This document shows positions 1 through 6,866 of a stretch of 7,024 nucleotides of DNA, piece after piece (the stretch's first letter is position 1; each line of letters opens with the position of its first letter). The translations under genes and the position numbers were made by a program. The stretch lies in contig JAEUIG010000101.1 in assembly GCA_016795125.1 (NCBI GenBank), forward strand, positions 1 to 7,024. Reading direction: 5' to 3'. The notes beneath the pieces are model-generated. The model saw only the letters and a list, made by a program, of their open reading frames with translations, was not told where the DNA came from and searched no databases. Source of the DNA: Planctomycetaceae bacterium (GTDB lineage: Bacteria > Planctomycetota > Planctomycetia > Planctomycetales > Planctomycetaceae).

Positions 1-2384
1 CCGGACTGGCAACCGGCCTGATCGCGGTGATCGGCGTGATTTCATTCATCGTGCTGATGCGCCGGCATCTCCAGACGCGGGAGGCCTCCGCGCGCGCCGT
101 CGCCGAAAGCGCAGAACGCCTGCGGACGACCCTCGCCAGCATCGGCGACGCCGTCATCTCCACGGACGGCGACGGCTTTATCACCAACATGAACGCTGTC
201 GCAGAATCCCTCACCGCATGGCCGCTCTCCGATGCGCGCGGGCGGCCGCTGACAGAAGTCTTCCATATCGTCAACGAGACGACGCGCGCGCCGGCGTCGA
301 ATCCCGCCACGCGGGCACTCAGGGACGGAGTCATCGTCGGGCTGGCCAATCACACCGTGCTGATCGCCCGCGACGGAACCGAGCGCGCCATCGACGACAG
401 CGCCGCCCCCATCCGCTGCAAGGCCGGCGAAATCGTCGGCTGCGTCCTGGTGTTCCGCGACATCACCGAACGGCGGCAGCTCGAGAGAGACCTCGATGCA
501 CGCCTCGATGCGGCCCGCTTACTCGCCAATATCGTTTCATCCTCCGAAGACGCCATTATCAGCAAGTCGCTCGACGGCATCATCCAGTCGTGGAACGCCT
601 CCGCCGAGCGGCTGTTCGGCTTTACGGCCGCCGAGGCCGTGGGCCAGCACATCTCGCTCGTGATTCCGCCGGATCGCCTGGATGAAGAAACGGAGATCAT
701 CGCGTCCCTCAAGGCCGGAAAGCGCGTTGAGCATTTTGACACCTGGCGTCAGCGACAGGACGGCTCGCAGATTCAGGTCTCGCTCACCATCTCGCCGGTC
801 CTCAACGACGAGGGAGCAGTCGTCGGCGCCTCCAAGCTTGTCCGGGACGTCACGCGGCAGCGGCAGGCGGAATACGAACGCCAGCGGTTCGTGACGGTCA
901 TCGAAAACAGCGCCGACTTCATCGGCATGTGCGACCTGCAGGGGATTCCGTTCTACGTGAATCGCGCGGGGCTGCAGATGGTCGGCCTGGACGACATCGA
1001 GCAGGTCCGCCGAACACATCTGCGAGACTTCTTCTTTCCGGAGGACCAGGAGCAGATCATCAACACGTTCGTCCCGTCGGTGCTGCGCGACGGGCACGGC
1101 GAAATGGAGGTGCGGTTCCGCAGCTTCAGGACCGGTGAACCGCGCTGGATGGTCTACAAGGCGTTCGTCCTCACCGGCGACGAGAATCAGATCATCGGAT
1201 TGGCCACGGTCAGCCAGGACGTCACCCGGCGCCGCGAGATGGAGGACAACCTGCGGGCACTCGCGTCCGACCTGTCGGAAGCCGACCGCCGCAAGGACGA
1301 ATTCCTGGCCACGCTCGCGCACGAACTGCGCAACCCGCTGGCGCCGATCAGCAATGCGCTGCAGATCCTAAGGCTCTCCGACGACCCGCTCGGACGCGAG
1401 CAGGCCCGCCTGCTCATGGAACGCCAGCTCGAACAGATGATCCGACTCGTCGACGACCTGCTCGACGTCAGCCGGATCACTCGCGGCAAACTCGAACTGC
1501 GGATCGCGCCCGTCCCGCTGGCGACGGTCATCAACAGCGCCATCGAGACGAGCCAACCGCTCATTGATCGCATGGAGCACGAACTGTCGGTCTCGATGCC
1601 CGCCGACGATCTCCGCGTGAACGCCGATTTGACGCGGCTGGCGCAGGTCTTCGCCAACCTGCTGAACAACAGCGCCAAGTACATGGATCGCGGCGGCCGC
1701 ATCTGGTTGACCGTCGAAGAGCAGGGCGACAGCGTCGTCGTCACGGTGCGGGACGAAGGCATTGGCATCGCGCCCGACCAGTTGCAGGACATCTTCGAGA
1801 TGTTCTCGCAGGCCGACCATTCTCTGGAGCGCGCGCAAGGGGGACTTGGGATCGGCCTGACGCTCGTCAAGCGTCTCGTCGAAATGCATGGCGGGGAAAT
1901 CGCCGCCCACAGCGACGGATTGGGGAAGGGGGCGACGTTCACGATCCGCCTGCCACTGCTGGCGGAATCTGCCGCAATCGAGGTCCCCGCAGCAGACGTC
2001 GAGGACGCGCCGTCGCGAATCGGCCGGAAAGTTCTGATCGTCGACGACAATCGCGACAGTGCCAACACCATGGCCATGCTGCTGAACATCCTCGGAAACG
2101 AAACCCGCACCGCCTACGACGGTCAGCAGGGAGTCGATACGGCCGCCGAATTCCGCCCGGACGTCATGCTCCTGGACATCGGCCTTCCGAAGCTCAACGG
2201 CTACGAAGCCTGCCGGCGGATTCGCGAGCAATCCTGGGGCGCCGACATCGTGCTCATCGCCGTGACCGGCTGGGGGCAGGATGAAGACCGCCGCCGCTCG
2301 CAGGCCGCCGGATTCGACCACCACCTCGTCAAGCCCCTCGACCCCCAGCAACTCTCGAAGCTGCTCTCGCAACTTTCGCGCTAG
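1..2384 (+). CDS. PAS-domain hybrid histidine kinase (5' end outside window)
   Basis: Membrane sensor kinase that autophosphorylates a histidine and relays the phosphoryl group to its own receiver domain. The frame is open to the window edge. Codons from nt 3 encode a hydrophobic stretch (GLATGLIAVIGVISFIVLM) followed by RR, so this is the last TM helix and the GTG at 27 is not the true start. Counting the valine at nt 27 as residue 1: PAS1 about 29-149 (ends ITERR), PAS2 163-278 (ends RDVTRQR), PAS3 286-402 (ends DVTRRR). HisKA is about 422-487, with phospho-acceptor H432 in AHELRNP. HATPase_c is about 540-650, with N-box N544/N547/N548, G1 box DEGIGI from D576, an FEMFSQ F-box, and G2 box GGLGIG 605-610. 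The receiver is about 670-782, with acid pair D673/D674, phospho-acceptor D717, T747 and K769. All catalytic residues are present. No HPt domain and no separate response regulator lie downstream. The signal sensed is unknown because the extracytoplasmic part is missing. Confidence 0.95.
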   Translation, partial: GLATGLIAVIGVISFIVLMRRHLQTREASARAVAESAERLRTTLASIGDAVISTDGDGFITNMNAVAESLTAWPLSDARGRPLTEVFHIVNETTRAPASNPATRALRDGVIVGLANHTVLIARDGTERAIDDSAAPIRCKAGEIVGCVLVFRDITERRQLERDLDARLDAARLLANIVSSSEDAIISKSLDGIIQSWNASAERLFGFTAAEAVGQHISLVIPPDRLDEETEIIASLKAGKRVEHFDTWRQRQDGSQIQVSLTISPVLNDEGAVVGASKLVRDVTRQRQAEYERQRFVTVIENSADFIGMCDLQGIPFYVNRAGLQMVGLDDIEQVRRTHLRDFFFPEDQEQIINTFVPSVLRDGHGEMEVRFRSFRTGEPRWMVYKAFVLTGDENQIIGLATVSQDVTRRREMEDNLRALASDLSEADRRKDEFLATLAHELRNPLAPISNALQILRLSDDPLGREQARLLMERQLEQMIRLVDDLLDVSRITRGKLELRIAPVPLATVINSAIETSQPLIDRMEHELSVSMPADDLRVNADLTRLAQVFANLLNNSAKYMDRGGRIWLTVEEQGDSVVVTVRDEGIGIAPDQLQDIFEMFSQADHSLERAQGGLGIGLTLVKRLVEMHGGEIAAHSDGLGKGATFTIRLPLLAESAAIEVPAADVEDAPSRIGRKVLIVDDNRDSANTMAMLLNILGNETRTAYDGQQGVDTAAEFRPDVMLLDIGLPKLNGYEACRRIREQSWGADIVLIAVTGWGQDEDRRRSQAAGFDHHLVKPLDPQQLSKLLSQLSR

Positions 2385-2512
2385 TGCAGCGTCACAGCAA
2401 AGAGTTCGGAATGGGTGCCACTGGCTTCGCCAGTGCAATTCACACAGGGCACCGAACTTGCGTCGCACTGGCAGAGCCAGTGGCACCCTGATGCTGAGTC
2501 GTGACGCTGCAC
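2384..2512. repeat. Nested palindromic intergenic element 1
   Basis: A 129-bp inverted-repeat element. The outer arms GTGCAGCGTCAC (2384-2395) and GTGACGCTGCAC (2501-2512) are perfectly complementary over 12 bp. Inner 24-bp arms at 2413-2436 and 2465-2488 match at 22 positions, including a perfect 14-bp GGGTGCCACTGGCT/AGCCAGTGGCACCC. Each inner arm is also a hairpin: CACTGGC-TTC-GCCAGTG (2419-2435) and CACTGGC-AGA-GCCAGTG (2466-2482). The central spacer is 2437-2464. The structure can form one long stem or a two-armed cruciform. There is no T-tract, so it is not a classical intrinsic terminator, although transcript folding after the kinase stop codon could protect or end the mRNA. The first base of the left arm is the G of the TAG stop. 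No transposase is present. It is probably a dispersed non-autonomous repeat (inference). Confidence 0.8.
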
Positions 2513-2684
2513 CAGAGCGCTCTCGCGACGCTGAAGCACCGACGAATTCGCGGCGCGACGTGCCGGCGGGAGCGCCACAACCGCCTGCCGGCGCGAGATC
2601 GCGGTCTGACTTTCCGGTTATGAAGCGAACGCCCGCACGGTCTCACCCCTGTGACATCCAACACGTCAATGCAGGGACACGACC
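2513..2684. other. Intergenic stretch before the 269-aa gene
   Basis: This is the remainder of the 300-bp gap between the kinase and the 269-aa gene. I see no convincing ORF, RNA gene or sigma70-type promoter. A TGCCGGCG octamer occurs twice within about 35 bp near 2562-2596 and is probably chance in GC-rich DNA. An in-frame TGA at 2652-2654 limits the N-terminus of the downstream gene. The gap is long enough for that gene to have its own promoter, but none can be pointed to. Confidence 0.5.
2673..2678 (+). promoter_or_regulatory. Ribosome binding site of the 269-aa gene
   Basis: AGGGAC lies six bases before the ATG at 2685, an acceptable Shine-Dalgarno match and spacing. Together with the in-frame TGA at 2652, after which this is the first in-frame ATG, it fixes the start. 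Confidence 0.6.
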
Positions 2685-3494
2685 ATGGGGGCCGACGAAC
2701 TTCAGTCCGAATATGACAGGCTGCTCGCTGAGGGGACCCGGCTGGCCGGAAGCCTTCGCGATGTCGCGCAGCGTGCCACGGTGTATCACCATCTGTTTGC
2801 CGCCTCAGGGCGCAACCACGCGTTTCCACTGATCGCCGCCCATGGCGCGCTGTGGTCGTCGGGCTGGTTTCGGTTCGGGGCCAGGCTCGGGAGTCTGCTG
2901 TCGTGGCAATTCGGGCTGAATGCGGAGCGGCGTACGGCCGCACTCTCTCAACTGTCCGAATTTGCAGACAGGTTCCGCGACGTGAATCGCCGGGTGTGCG
3001 CTGATACGTACGCAGGCTTTCACTTCACCGCCCGCTACGGCCGCCATTCCGAGGCCGCAACCATTGTGCGGCCCGAAACACTGGAAGCGCTCAATCAGAT
3101 GCATGCGGCAGTCCGATCCGGACGGCCGCTCAGCGACGCGCAGCGGAGGAACATCTTCTGCGTGCACTTTATTAACGAACAGGCGACCGTCGTTGGTCCG
3201 GCGCTGGAAGCGGCCTGCGCGGCGTTCGACTGGCCGCTGCTCAAGGCGATTGCGCTGCGGCCCGTGATCCGGTTCTCGTATTTTGCGGTACACGAACGGC
3301 TCTGGTTCCGCGATTTTTCGGACCGCGAGGAACGGATTGCCAGGGGCGTGGCGGCGTTCGATCATGCGGCGCGGGTCGGCTGGGATCGCGTCGAATCGGC
3401 GCTCGACGAGTATCACGTCCTGCCGGCGGCCTTCTTCGCGGCACCCGCGGAGTACTTCGCCAGCCTCCGCGGCGCGATCCTGGAAGCCGCCTGA
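2685..3494 (+). CDS. Uncharacterised 269-aa soluble protein
   Basis: I do not recognise the family and assign no function. The reading frame has GC-rich codon use like its neighbours, a Shine-Dalgarno sequence, and an upstream in-frame stop that sets the start. The protein appears cytoplasmic: no signal peptide, and no hydrophobic stretch long enough for a TM helix (the most apolar part, about 66-78, is short). The composition suggests an all-helical fold rich in aromatics and histidines. Candidate conserved blocks are a His/aromatic N-terminal part (H35-H36, S41-GRNH45, H53, then WSSGWFRFG at 57-65), a central HFINEQ at 161-166, FDWP at 181-184 followed by ALRPVIRFSYF (190-200), and a C-terminal aromatic tail ending near residue 260. 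The His/Glu spacing could suggest metal or cofactor binding, but this is speculation. Its neighbours (kinase upstream, pruA 106 bp downstream on the same strand) do not give a role. Confidence 0.8.
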   Translation: MGADELQSEYDRLLAEGTRLAGSLRDVAQRATVYHHLFAASGRNHAFPLIAAHGALWSSGWFRFGARLGSLLSWQFGLNAERRTAALSQLSEFADRFRDVNRRVCADTYAGFHFTARYGRHSEAATIVRPETLEALNQMHAAVRSGRPLSDAQRRNIFCVHFINEQATVVGPALEAACAAFDWPLLKAIALRPVIRFSYFAVHERLWFRDFSDREERIARGVAAFDHAARVGWDRVESALDEYHVLPAAFFAAPAEYFASLRGAILEAA

Positions 3495-3552
3495 TTCGGC
3501 GGGCTGACAAGTCGAGCGTCACCCACAACCTACCCACCATCGAACCGGTCCC

Positions 3553-3558
3553 TACAAT
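3553..3558 (+). promoter_or_regulatory. Possible -10 box before pruA
   Basis: TACAAT, a five-of-six match to the sigma70 -10 consensus, lies in the 106-bp gap 43 bp upstream of the pruA ATG. No good -35 hexamer is found 16-18 bp upstream. The short AT-richer patch in GC-rich DNA is suggestive only. If real, pruA would be transcribed separately from the 269-aa gene with a leader of roughly 35-40 nt. Confidence 0.3.
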
Positions 3559-3600
3559 ACGGAGCTGACCACGACTGACACCCCGAACGGAATCGCACTG

Positions 3601-5262
3601 ATGCCGCGTGCTGCTCGCAAGGACTCGCTCCCGGACCAGAACACTTCGCCGGAGGCGACCAACCGCTTCGCCCTCCCGTTTCAGAACGAGCCGCACACCG
3701 ACTTTTCCCGCAAGGAGAACCGCGAAGCGTTCCAGACGGCGCTGGACGACGTCGCCTCGCAGCTCGGCAGCGAATTCCCGGTGGTCATCGAGGGCAAGTC
3801 CACGGAGTCACTCAATAAGATCGTTTCCGTCAATACGTCGCATCGCAAGCAGACCGTCGGCACCGTGGCCTCGGCGATGACGGAACACGCCGAGCAGGCC
3901 ATCGCCGCCGCCCGCCGCAGCTTCGACGCCTGGCGCCTGACGCCCGCCGAGCAGCGGGCCGAGTACCTCGAAGTCATGGCGGCCGAGATGCGCAACCGCC
4001 GGTTCGAACTGGCGGCGTGGGAAGTGTACGAGTGCGGCAAGCCGTGGGCCGATGCGGACGGCGACGTCGCCGAAGCCATCGACTTTCTCGTCTATTACGC
4101 CCAGCAGATGCGGGACCTCGCCGTCCCGGTGCAGGCCGACTATCCCGGCGAAGAAAACTCGCACGTCTACCGGTCCCGCGGCGTGTGCGTCGTGATCGCC
4201 CCGTGGAACTTTCCGCTGGCGATTCTCACCGGCATGACGGCGGCAGCGCTCGTCAGCGGCAATACCGTCATCATGAAGCCGGCCGAACAGTCGTCGGTCG
4301 TGGCGGCGCAGCTGATGTCGATCGCCCGCGATGCCGGCCTGCCGCGCGGCGTGCTCAACTATCTCCCTGGCATCGGCGAAGAGATCGGCCCGGTCCTCGT
4401 CGGCAGTCCCGATGTCGACATCATCGCCTTCACCGGCTCGCGGAACGTGGGCCTCGCGATCAACAAGCTGGCGGCCGATACCGATCCGCGCCAGTCCGGC
4501 GTGAAGCGGGTCATCGCCGAGATGGGCGGCAAAAACGCGATCATCGTCGACGAAGACGCCGATCTCGACGAGGCCGTCCAAGGCGTTCTGCAGAGCGCCT
4601 TCGGCTACAGCGGACAGAAATGCTCCGCCTGCTCGCGCGTGATTGTCCACGCCGCCTGCTACGAAGCGTTCCTGACGCGGCTGCAGCGCGCGACGGAGAG
4701 CCTGAAGGTCGGCCCGGCCGAGGAACCGGGAACGTCGGTCGGTCCTGTCATCGACAAGGAGGCGGCAGAGCGCATTAAAGATTACATCGAGATCGGCAAG
4801 GCCGAGTGCCGCACCGTCCTGGCGACCGACGTGGGGAAGCTGGCCAACGAAGGCTTTTACGTCGGCCCGCACATCTTCGCCGACGTCGATACCCAGTCTC
4901 GGATCGCACAGCAGGAGATTTTCGGCCCGGTCGTCGCCGTGATGAAGGCGGACAATATCGATCGCGCATTCGCGATTCTCAACAACACCGAATACGCGCT
5001 GACGGGCGGGTTTTACAGCCGCAGCCCGAAGAATCTGCAGCGCGCCCGCCGCGAGCTGCAGGTCGGCAACCTGTATCTCAACCGCCCCATCACCGGGGCC
5101 CTGGTGCACCGCCATCCGTTCGGCGGCTACCGCTATTCCGGCATCGGCTCGAAGGCCGGCGGCCGCGACTACCTGCTGCAGTTCCTGATCCCGGTCACGG
5201 TCAGCGAAAACACCCTGCGAAGAGGCTTCGCCCCGCCGCCGAGCGACGAGCCCGAAGAATAA
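3601..5262 (+). CDS. pruA: L-glutamate gamma-semialdehyde dehydrogenase (P5C dehydrogenase)
   Basis: NAD-dependent aldehyde dehydrogenase oxidising L-glutamate 5-semialdehyde (the open form of delta-1-pyrroline-5-carboxylate) to L-glutamate, the second step of proline breakdown and also used in arginine/ornithine catabolism; cytosolic. At 553 residues it fits the stand-alone RocA/PruA subfamily (usually somewhat over 500), not the much longer bifunctional PutA. The subfamily N-terminal signature NEPHTDF is at 29-35. ALDH core residues: oxyanion-hole N203 in PWNFP, cofactor-binding K226 in MKPAEQ, FTGS 277-280, general base E307 in EMGGKN, nucleophile C341 in GQKCSACSR, E439/F441 in EIFGPV. 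The C-terminal substrate-anchor motif SGIGSKAGGRDY (513-524) matches the SG-DSKAGGPDY type of P5C dehydrogenases. The first about 22 residues are a non-conserved extension, so the exact start is less certain: the ATG has only a weak GGAA eight bases upstream. No proline dehydrogenase gene lies in the window. The alternative symbol is rocA. Confidence 0.93.
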   Translation: MPRAARKDSLPDQNTSPEATNRFALPFQNEPHTDFSRKENREAFQTALDDVASQLGSEFPVVIEGKSTESLNKIVSVNTSHRKQTVGTVASAMTEHAEQAIAAARRSFDAWRLTPAEQRAEYLEVMAAEMRNRRFELAAWEVYECGKPWADADGDVAEAIDFLVYYAQQMRDLAVPVQADYPGEENSHVYRSRGVCVVIAPWNFPLAILTGMTAAALVSGNTVIMKPAEQSSVVAAQLMSIARDAGLPRGVLNYLPGIGEEIGPVLVGSPDVDIIAFTGSRNVGLAINKLAADTDPRQSGVKRVIAEMGGKNAIIVDEDADLDEAVQGVLQSAFGYSGQKCSACSRVIVHAACYEAFLTRLQRATESLKVGPAEEPGTSVGPVIDKEAAERIKDYIEIGKAECRTVLATDVGKLANEGFYVGPHIFADVDTQSRIAQQEIFGPVVAVMKADNIDRAFAILNNTEYALTGGFYSRSPKNLQRARRELQVGNLYLNRPITGALVHRHPFGGYRYSGIGSKAGGRDYLLQFLIPVTVSENTLRRGFAPPPSDEPEE

Positions 5263-5278
5263 GGCAGAGAAGAATGGA

Positions 5279-5315
5279 ACGCGGATGACGCGGATTTACG
5301 AGATTCGCGCAGATT
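5279..5315. repeat. Degenerate CGCGGAT-type tandem repeat
   Basis: Four imperfect units of 9-10 bp follow one another just downstream of the pruA stop: ACGCGGATG, ACGCGGATTT, ACGAGATTC, GCGCAGATT. Similar CGCGGAT/CGCAGATT arrays are, as I recall, widespread between genes in several GC-rich bacterial groups. No function is evident. It immediately precedes palindromic element 2. Confidence 0.6.
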
Positions 5316-5325
5316 GAGGCGCGTC

Positions 5326-5555
5326 GGGAGGGCGAGGCTCCCGCCGAGCCGATCGTGTGCTCAAGCGTCCAACGAAAACTCGGTGCACGAACGGAGAAGT
5401 GCAGCCGCACGATTCAATCCACGTCAAGGCACCACGGGGCTTATCCCCGTGGCCCGAGCGGTGTTGAGATTCGCCAGCACCCAATTCCGTTCGCACGCGA
5501 ATCCTTCGTCCGATGCGATTGGGCACGAGCGGCTCGGCGGGAGCCTCGCCCTCCC
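5326..5555. repeat. Large imperfect palindrome (element 2) between convergent genes
   Basis: A 230-bp inverted-repeat element. The end arms 5326-5357 and 5524-5555 are complementary at 31 of 32 positions, the outer 26 without mismatch. Inner pairs share the same centre near 5441: CGAACGG (5388-5394) with CCGTTCG (5487-5493), and a perfect terminal hairpin CCACGGGG-CTTAT-CCCCGTGG (5432-5452). The DNA between these anchors also aligns imperfectly with its own reverse complement, with small gaps, so the whole element folds as one long hairpin. It sits between the pruA stop (5262) and the stop of the CefD-like gene (5584, opposite strand). A transcript from either side would therefore form a strong structure, possibly a bidirectional 3'-end element, although no T-tract follows the stem. 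No ORF in the gap looks genuine and no target-site duplication is visible. Confidence 0.85.
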
Positions 5556-5583
5556 TATCGCAGCGATCTGCGTCCCTGCCTTC

Positions 5584-6792
5584 TCACGTCGCGAAGCGCG
5601 GACACAGTGCTTCCAGCGCTGCGCAGAGGCGGTCGATGTCTGCCGGCGTGTTGTACAAATGGCACGACACGCGCAGGCACAGCCGGTCCTGCCATTCGCA
5701 GACCGGCGTCTCGATCCGGTGCTGCTCCCACAGCGCCCGCTGCAGCGGGTGCGGCTCGCCCGGCCAGGCCGACGACCGCGCGACGTGCGGCAGCGGGATC
5801 GTCACCATCGACCCGTACCAGGCCGGGTCGTCGGGCGTGAACGGTTCGCTGCGCGCGATTGCGGCACAGCGGTTGCGCGCCTCCCGGGCCAGCATGTGCG
5901 TCCGGCGGCGGAACTCCTGCACGCCGACCGACTCGATGAACCGCACCGCGTCGGCGACGGCCAGGTACGAACTCGGATCGTCCGTGCCGACCCACACGAA
6001 CTCGTCCTTCCATGACGACGGCCGGCCCGAAAAACTCTGCCCCCAGCTCATCACGGCCGGCCGCATCTTCGATTTGTGCCGCCCGCGCACATACAGAAAC
6101 CCGCTGCCGATCGGCCCGCACAGCCATTTGTGACAGCTTGCCGCATAGTAGTCGCAGCCCAGTTCCCGCAGATTCAGCGGAGCCTGCACCAGTCCGTGCG
6201 GACCGTCGATGCAGGTGAGAATTCCCCGCTCGTTCGCCCGTCGACAGATGTCCGCGATGGGCAGCACGACCGCCGTGTACGACGCGATATGACTGACGAC
6301 GATGACCTTCGTCCGCTCATTGACGCGCGCGAACACCGCATCGACGACGTCCGCCGGGTTCAACAATGGCAGCGGCAGTTTCGCGAGCGTCGTCCTCGCG
6401 CCGACTTTGCTGCACACGTTCCCCCAGATCCGGGCCACCGCGCCATATTCGTGATCGGTCAGCAGGACTTCATCACCGGCCGCCAGTTCCACGCTGCGGG
6501 CGACGATGTTGATCCCCGTCGTGGCGTTCGGCACGAACACCAGGTCGTCGTCGCCGCAGCCGACAAACTTCGCCAGGACCGCGGCCGCTTCATCGAGCAG
6601 CGGTTCGAGCCGCCGTGCGAGAAAGTCCATCGGCTGACGTTCGAGTTCGGCAAACCACCTCTGCCTCGCCGCAATGACGACATCCGGCGCTGGTCCGAAC
6701 GACCCGTGATTGAGATACGTCACGCCGTCGGCCAGCGACCACGCGGAGCGATGCTGATTCCAGTTGAGGGGATGCAAAGCCGGTTCGGCCAT
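5584..6792 (-). CDS. Class-V aminotransferase-fold PLP enzyme, isopenicillin-N-epimerase-like
   Basis: Fold-type-I PLP enzyme of 402 residues, the normal length for CefD-like proteins; cytosolic and probably dimeric by family. Visible motifs: NHGSFG at 28-33, the family's N-terminal signature; PNATTGIN (88-95), the PLP-phosphate loop; D196 in CIDGPHG (pyridine nitrogen) with H199; SCHKW with Schiff-base lysine K222; GTDD 269-272; and R374 in LRVSCHLYN, the expected substrate-carboxylate binder. The protein has 13 cysteines. The ATG at 6792 is the first start after an in-frame TAA upstream, with no clear Shine-Dalgarno sequence. The substrate is unknown. Isopenicillin N epimerase itself is unlikely because no beta-lactam genes are nearby. 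Alternatives are an amino-acid racemase/epimerase, a C-S lyase (EgtE-like) or a desulfurase. The usual DGAHA around the PLP aspartate reads DGPHG here. The gene is convergent with pruA. Confidence 0.9.
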   Translation of the reverse strand: MAEPALHPLNWNQHRSAWSLADGVTYLNHGSFGPAPDVVIAARQRWFAELERQPMDFLARRLEPLLDEAAAVLAKFVGCGDDDLVFVPNATTGINIVARSVELAAGDEVLLTDHEYGAVARIWGNVCSKVGARTTLAKLPLPLLNPADVVDAVFARVNERTKVIVVSHIASYTAVVLPIADICRRANERGILTCIDGPHGLVQAPLNLRELGCDYYAASCHKWLCGPIGSGFLYVRGRHKSKMRPAVMSWGQSFSGRPSSWKDEFVWVGTDDPSSYLAVADAVRFIESVGVQEFRRRTHMLAREARNRCAAIARSEPFTPDDPAWYGSMVTIPLPHVARSSAWPGEPHPLQRALWEQHRIETPVCEWQDRLCLRVSCHLYNTPADIDRLCAALEALCPRFAT

Positions 6793-6824
6793 TTCGGTCT
6801 GCCAAGGTACTCGACTGCATACTG

Positions 6825-6830
6825 ATTATC
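6825..6830 (-). promoter_or_regulatory. Possible -10 box of the CefD-like gene
   Basis: Read on the minus strand this is GATAAT, five of six matches to the sigma70 -10 box, 32 bp upstream of the ATG. The 17-bp upstream position has no recognisable -35 hexamer and falls in the hairpin at 6839-6851. Weak evidence. Confidence 0.22.
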
Positions 6831-6838
6831 GTCAGTGT

Positions 6839-6851
6839 AGCCCGAAGGGCT
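6839..6851. repeat. Short perfect hairpin AGCCC-GAA-GGGCT
   Basis: A five-bp perfect stem with a three-base loop, 46 bp upstream of the CefD-like start codon, at the left edge of the repeat-rich region. The word AGCCCGAAGGGCT resembles other small palindromes in the adjacent element 3 and may be an outlying part of it. Confidence 0.5.
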
Positions 6852-6866
6852 GCCATCCATTAGCCG

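Noticed and set aside
27..29. GTG as the start codon of the histidine kinase
   Set aside because: The codons before it (nt 3-26) are open and continue the same hydrophobic helix, so the GTG is an internal valine and the gene starts outside the window.
1368..2486. Long open frame (372 codons) antisense to the kinase and running into repeat element 1
   Set aside because: Same shadow effect: low-complexity composition, opposite a fully motif-bearing HATPase/receiver, and its start lies within the palindrome.
2378..2521. GCGCT on both sides of element 1 as a target-site duplication
   Set aside because: Only five bases, and not placed symmetrically: the left copy (2378-2382) ends just before the arm, while the right copy (2517-2521) starts four bases after it. 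Chance is likely in GC-rich DNA.
3808..5115. Long open frame (435 codons) antisense to pruA
   Set aside because: Strong GC3 bias leaves antisense frames open. The translation is Arg/Asp/Gly/Val-rich with no domain, and the sense strand carries an unmistakable ALDH.
5432..5452. CCACGGGG hairpin as a rho-independent terminator
   Set aside because: No T-tract follows the stem on either strand (GGCCCGAG on one side, GTGCCTTG on the other). Kept only as the centre of the larger palindrome.
5314..6015. Plus-strand open frames through element 2 and over the 3' part of the CefD-like gene
   Set aside because: They begin in repeat DNA and run antisense to a gene with all its catalytic motifs. The products are Arg/Pro-rich without domain features.
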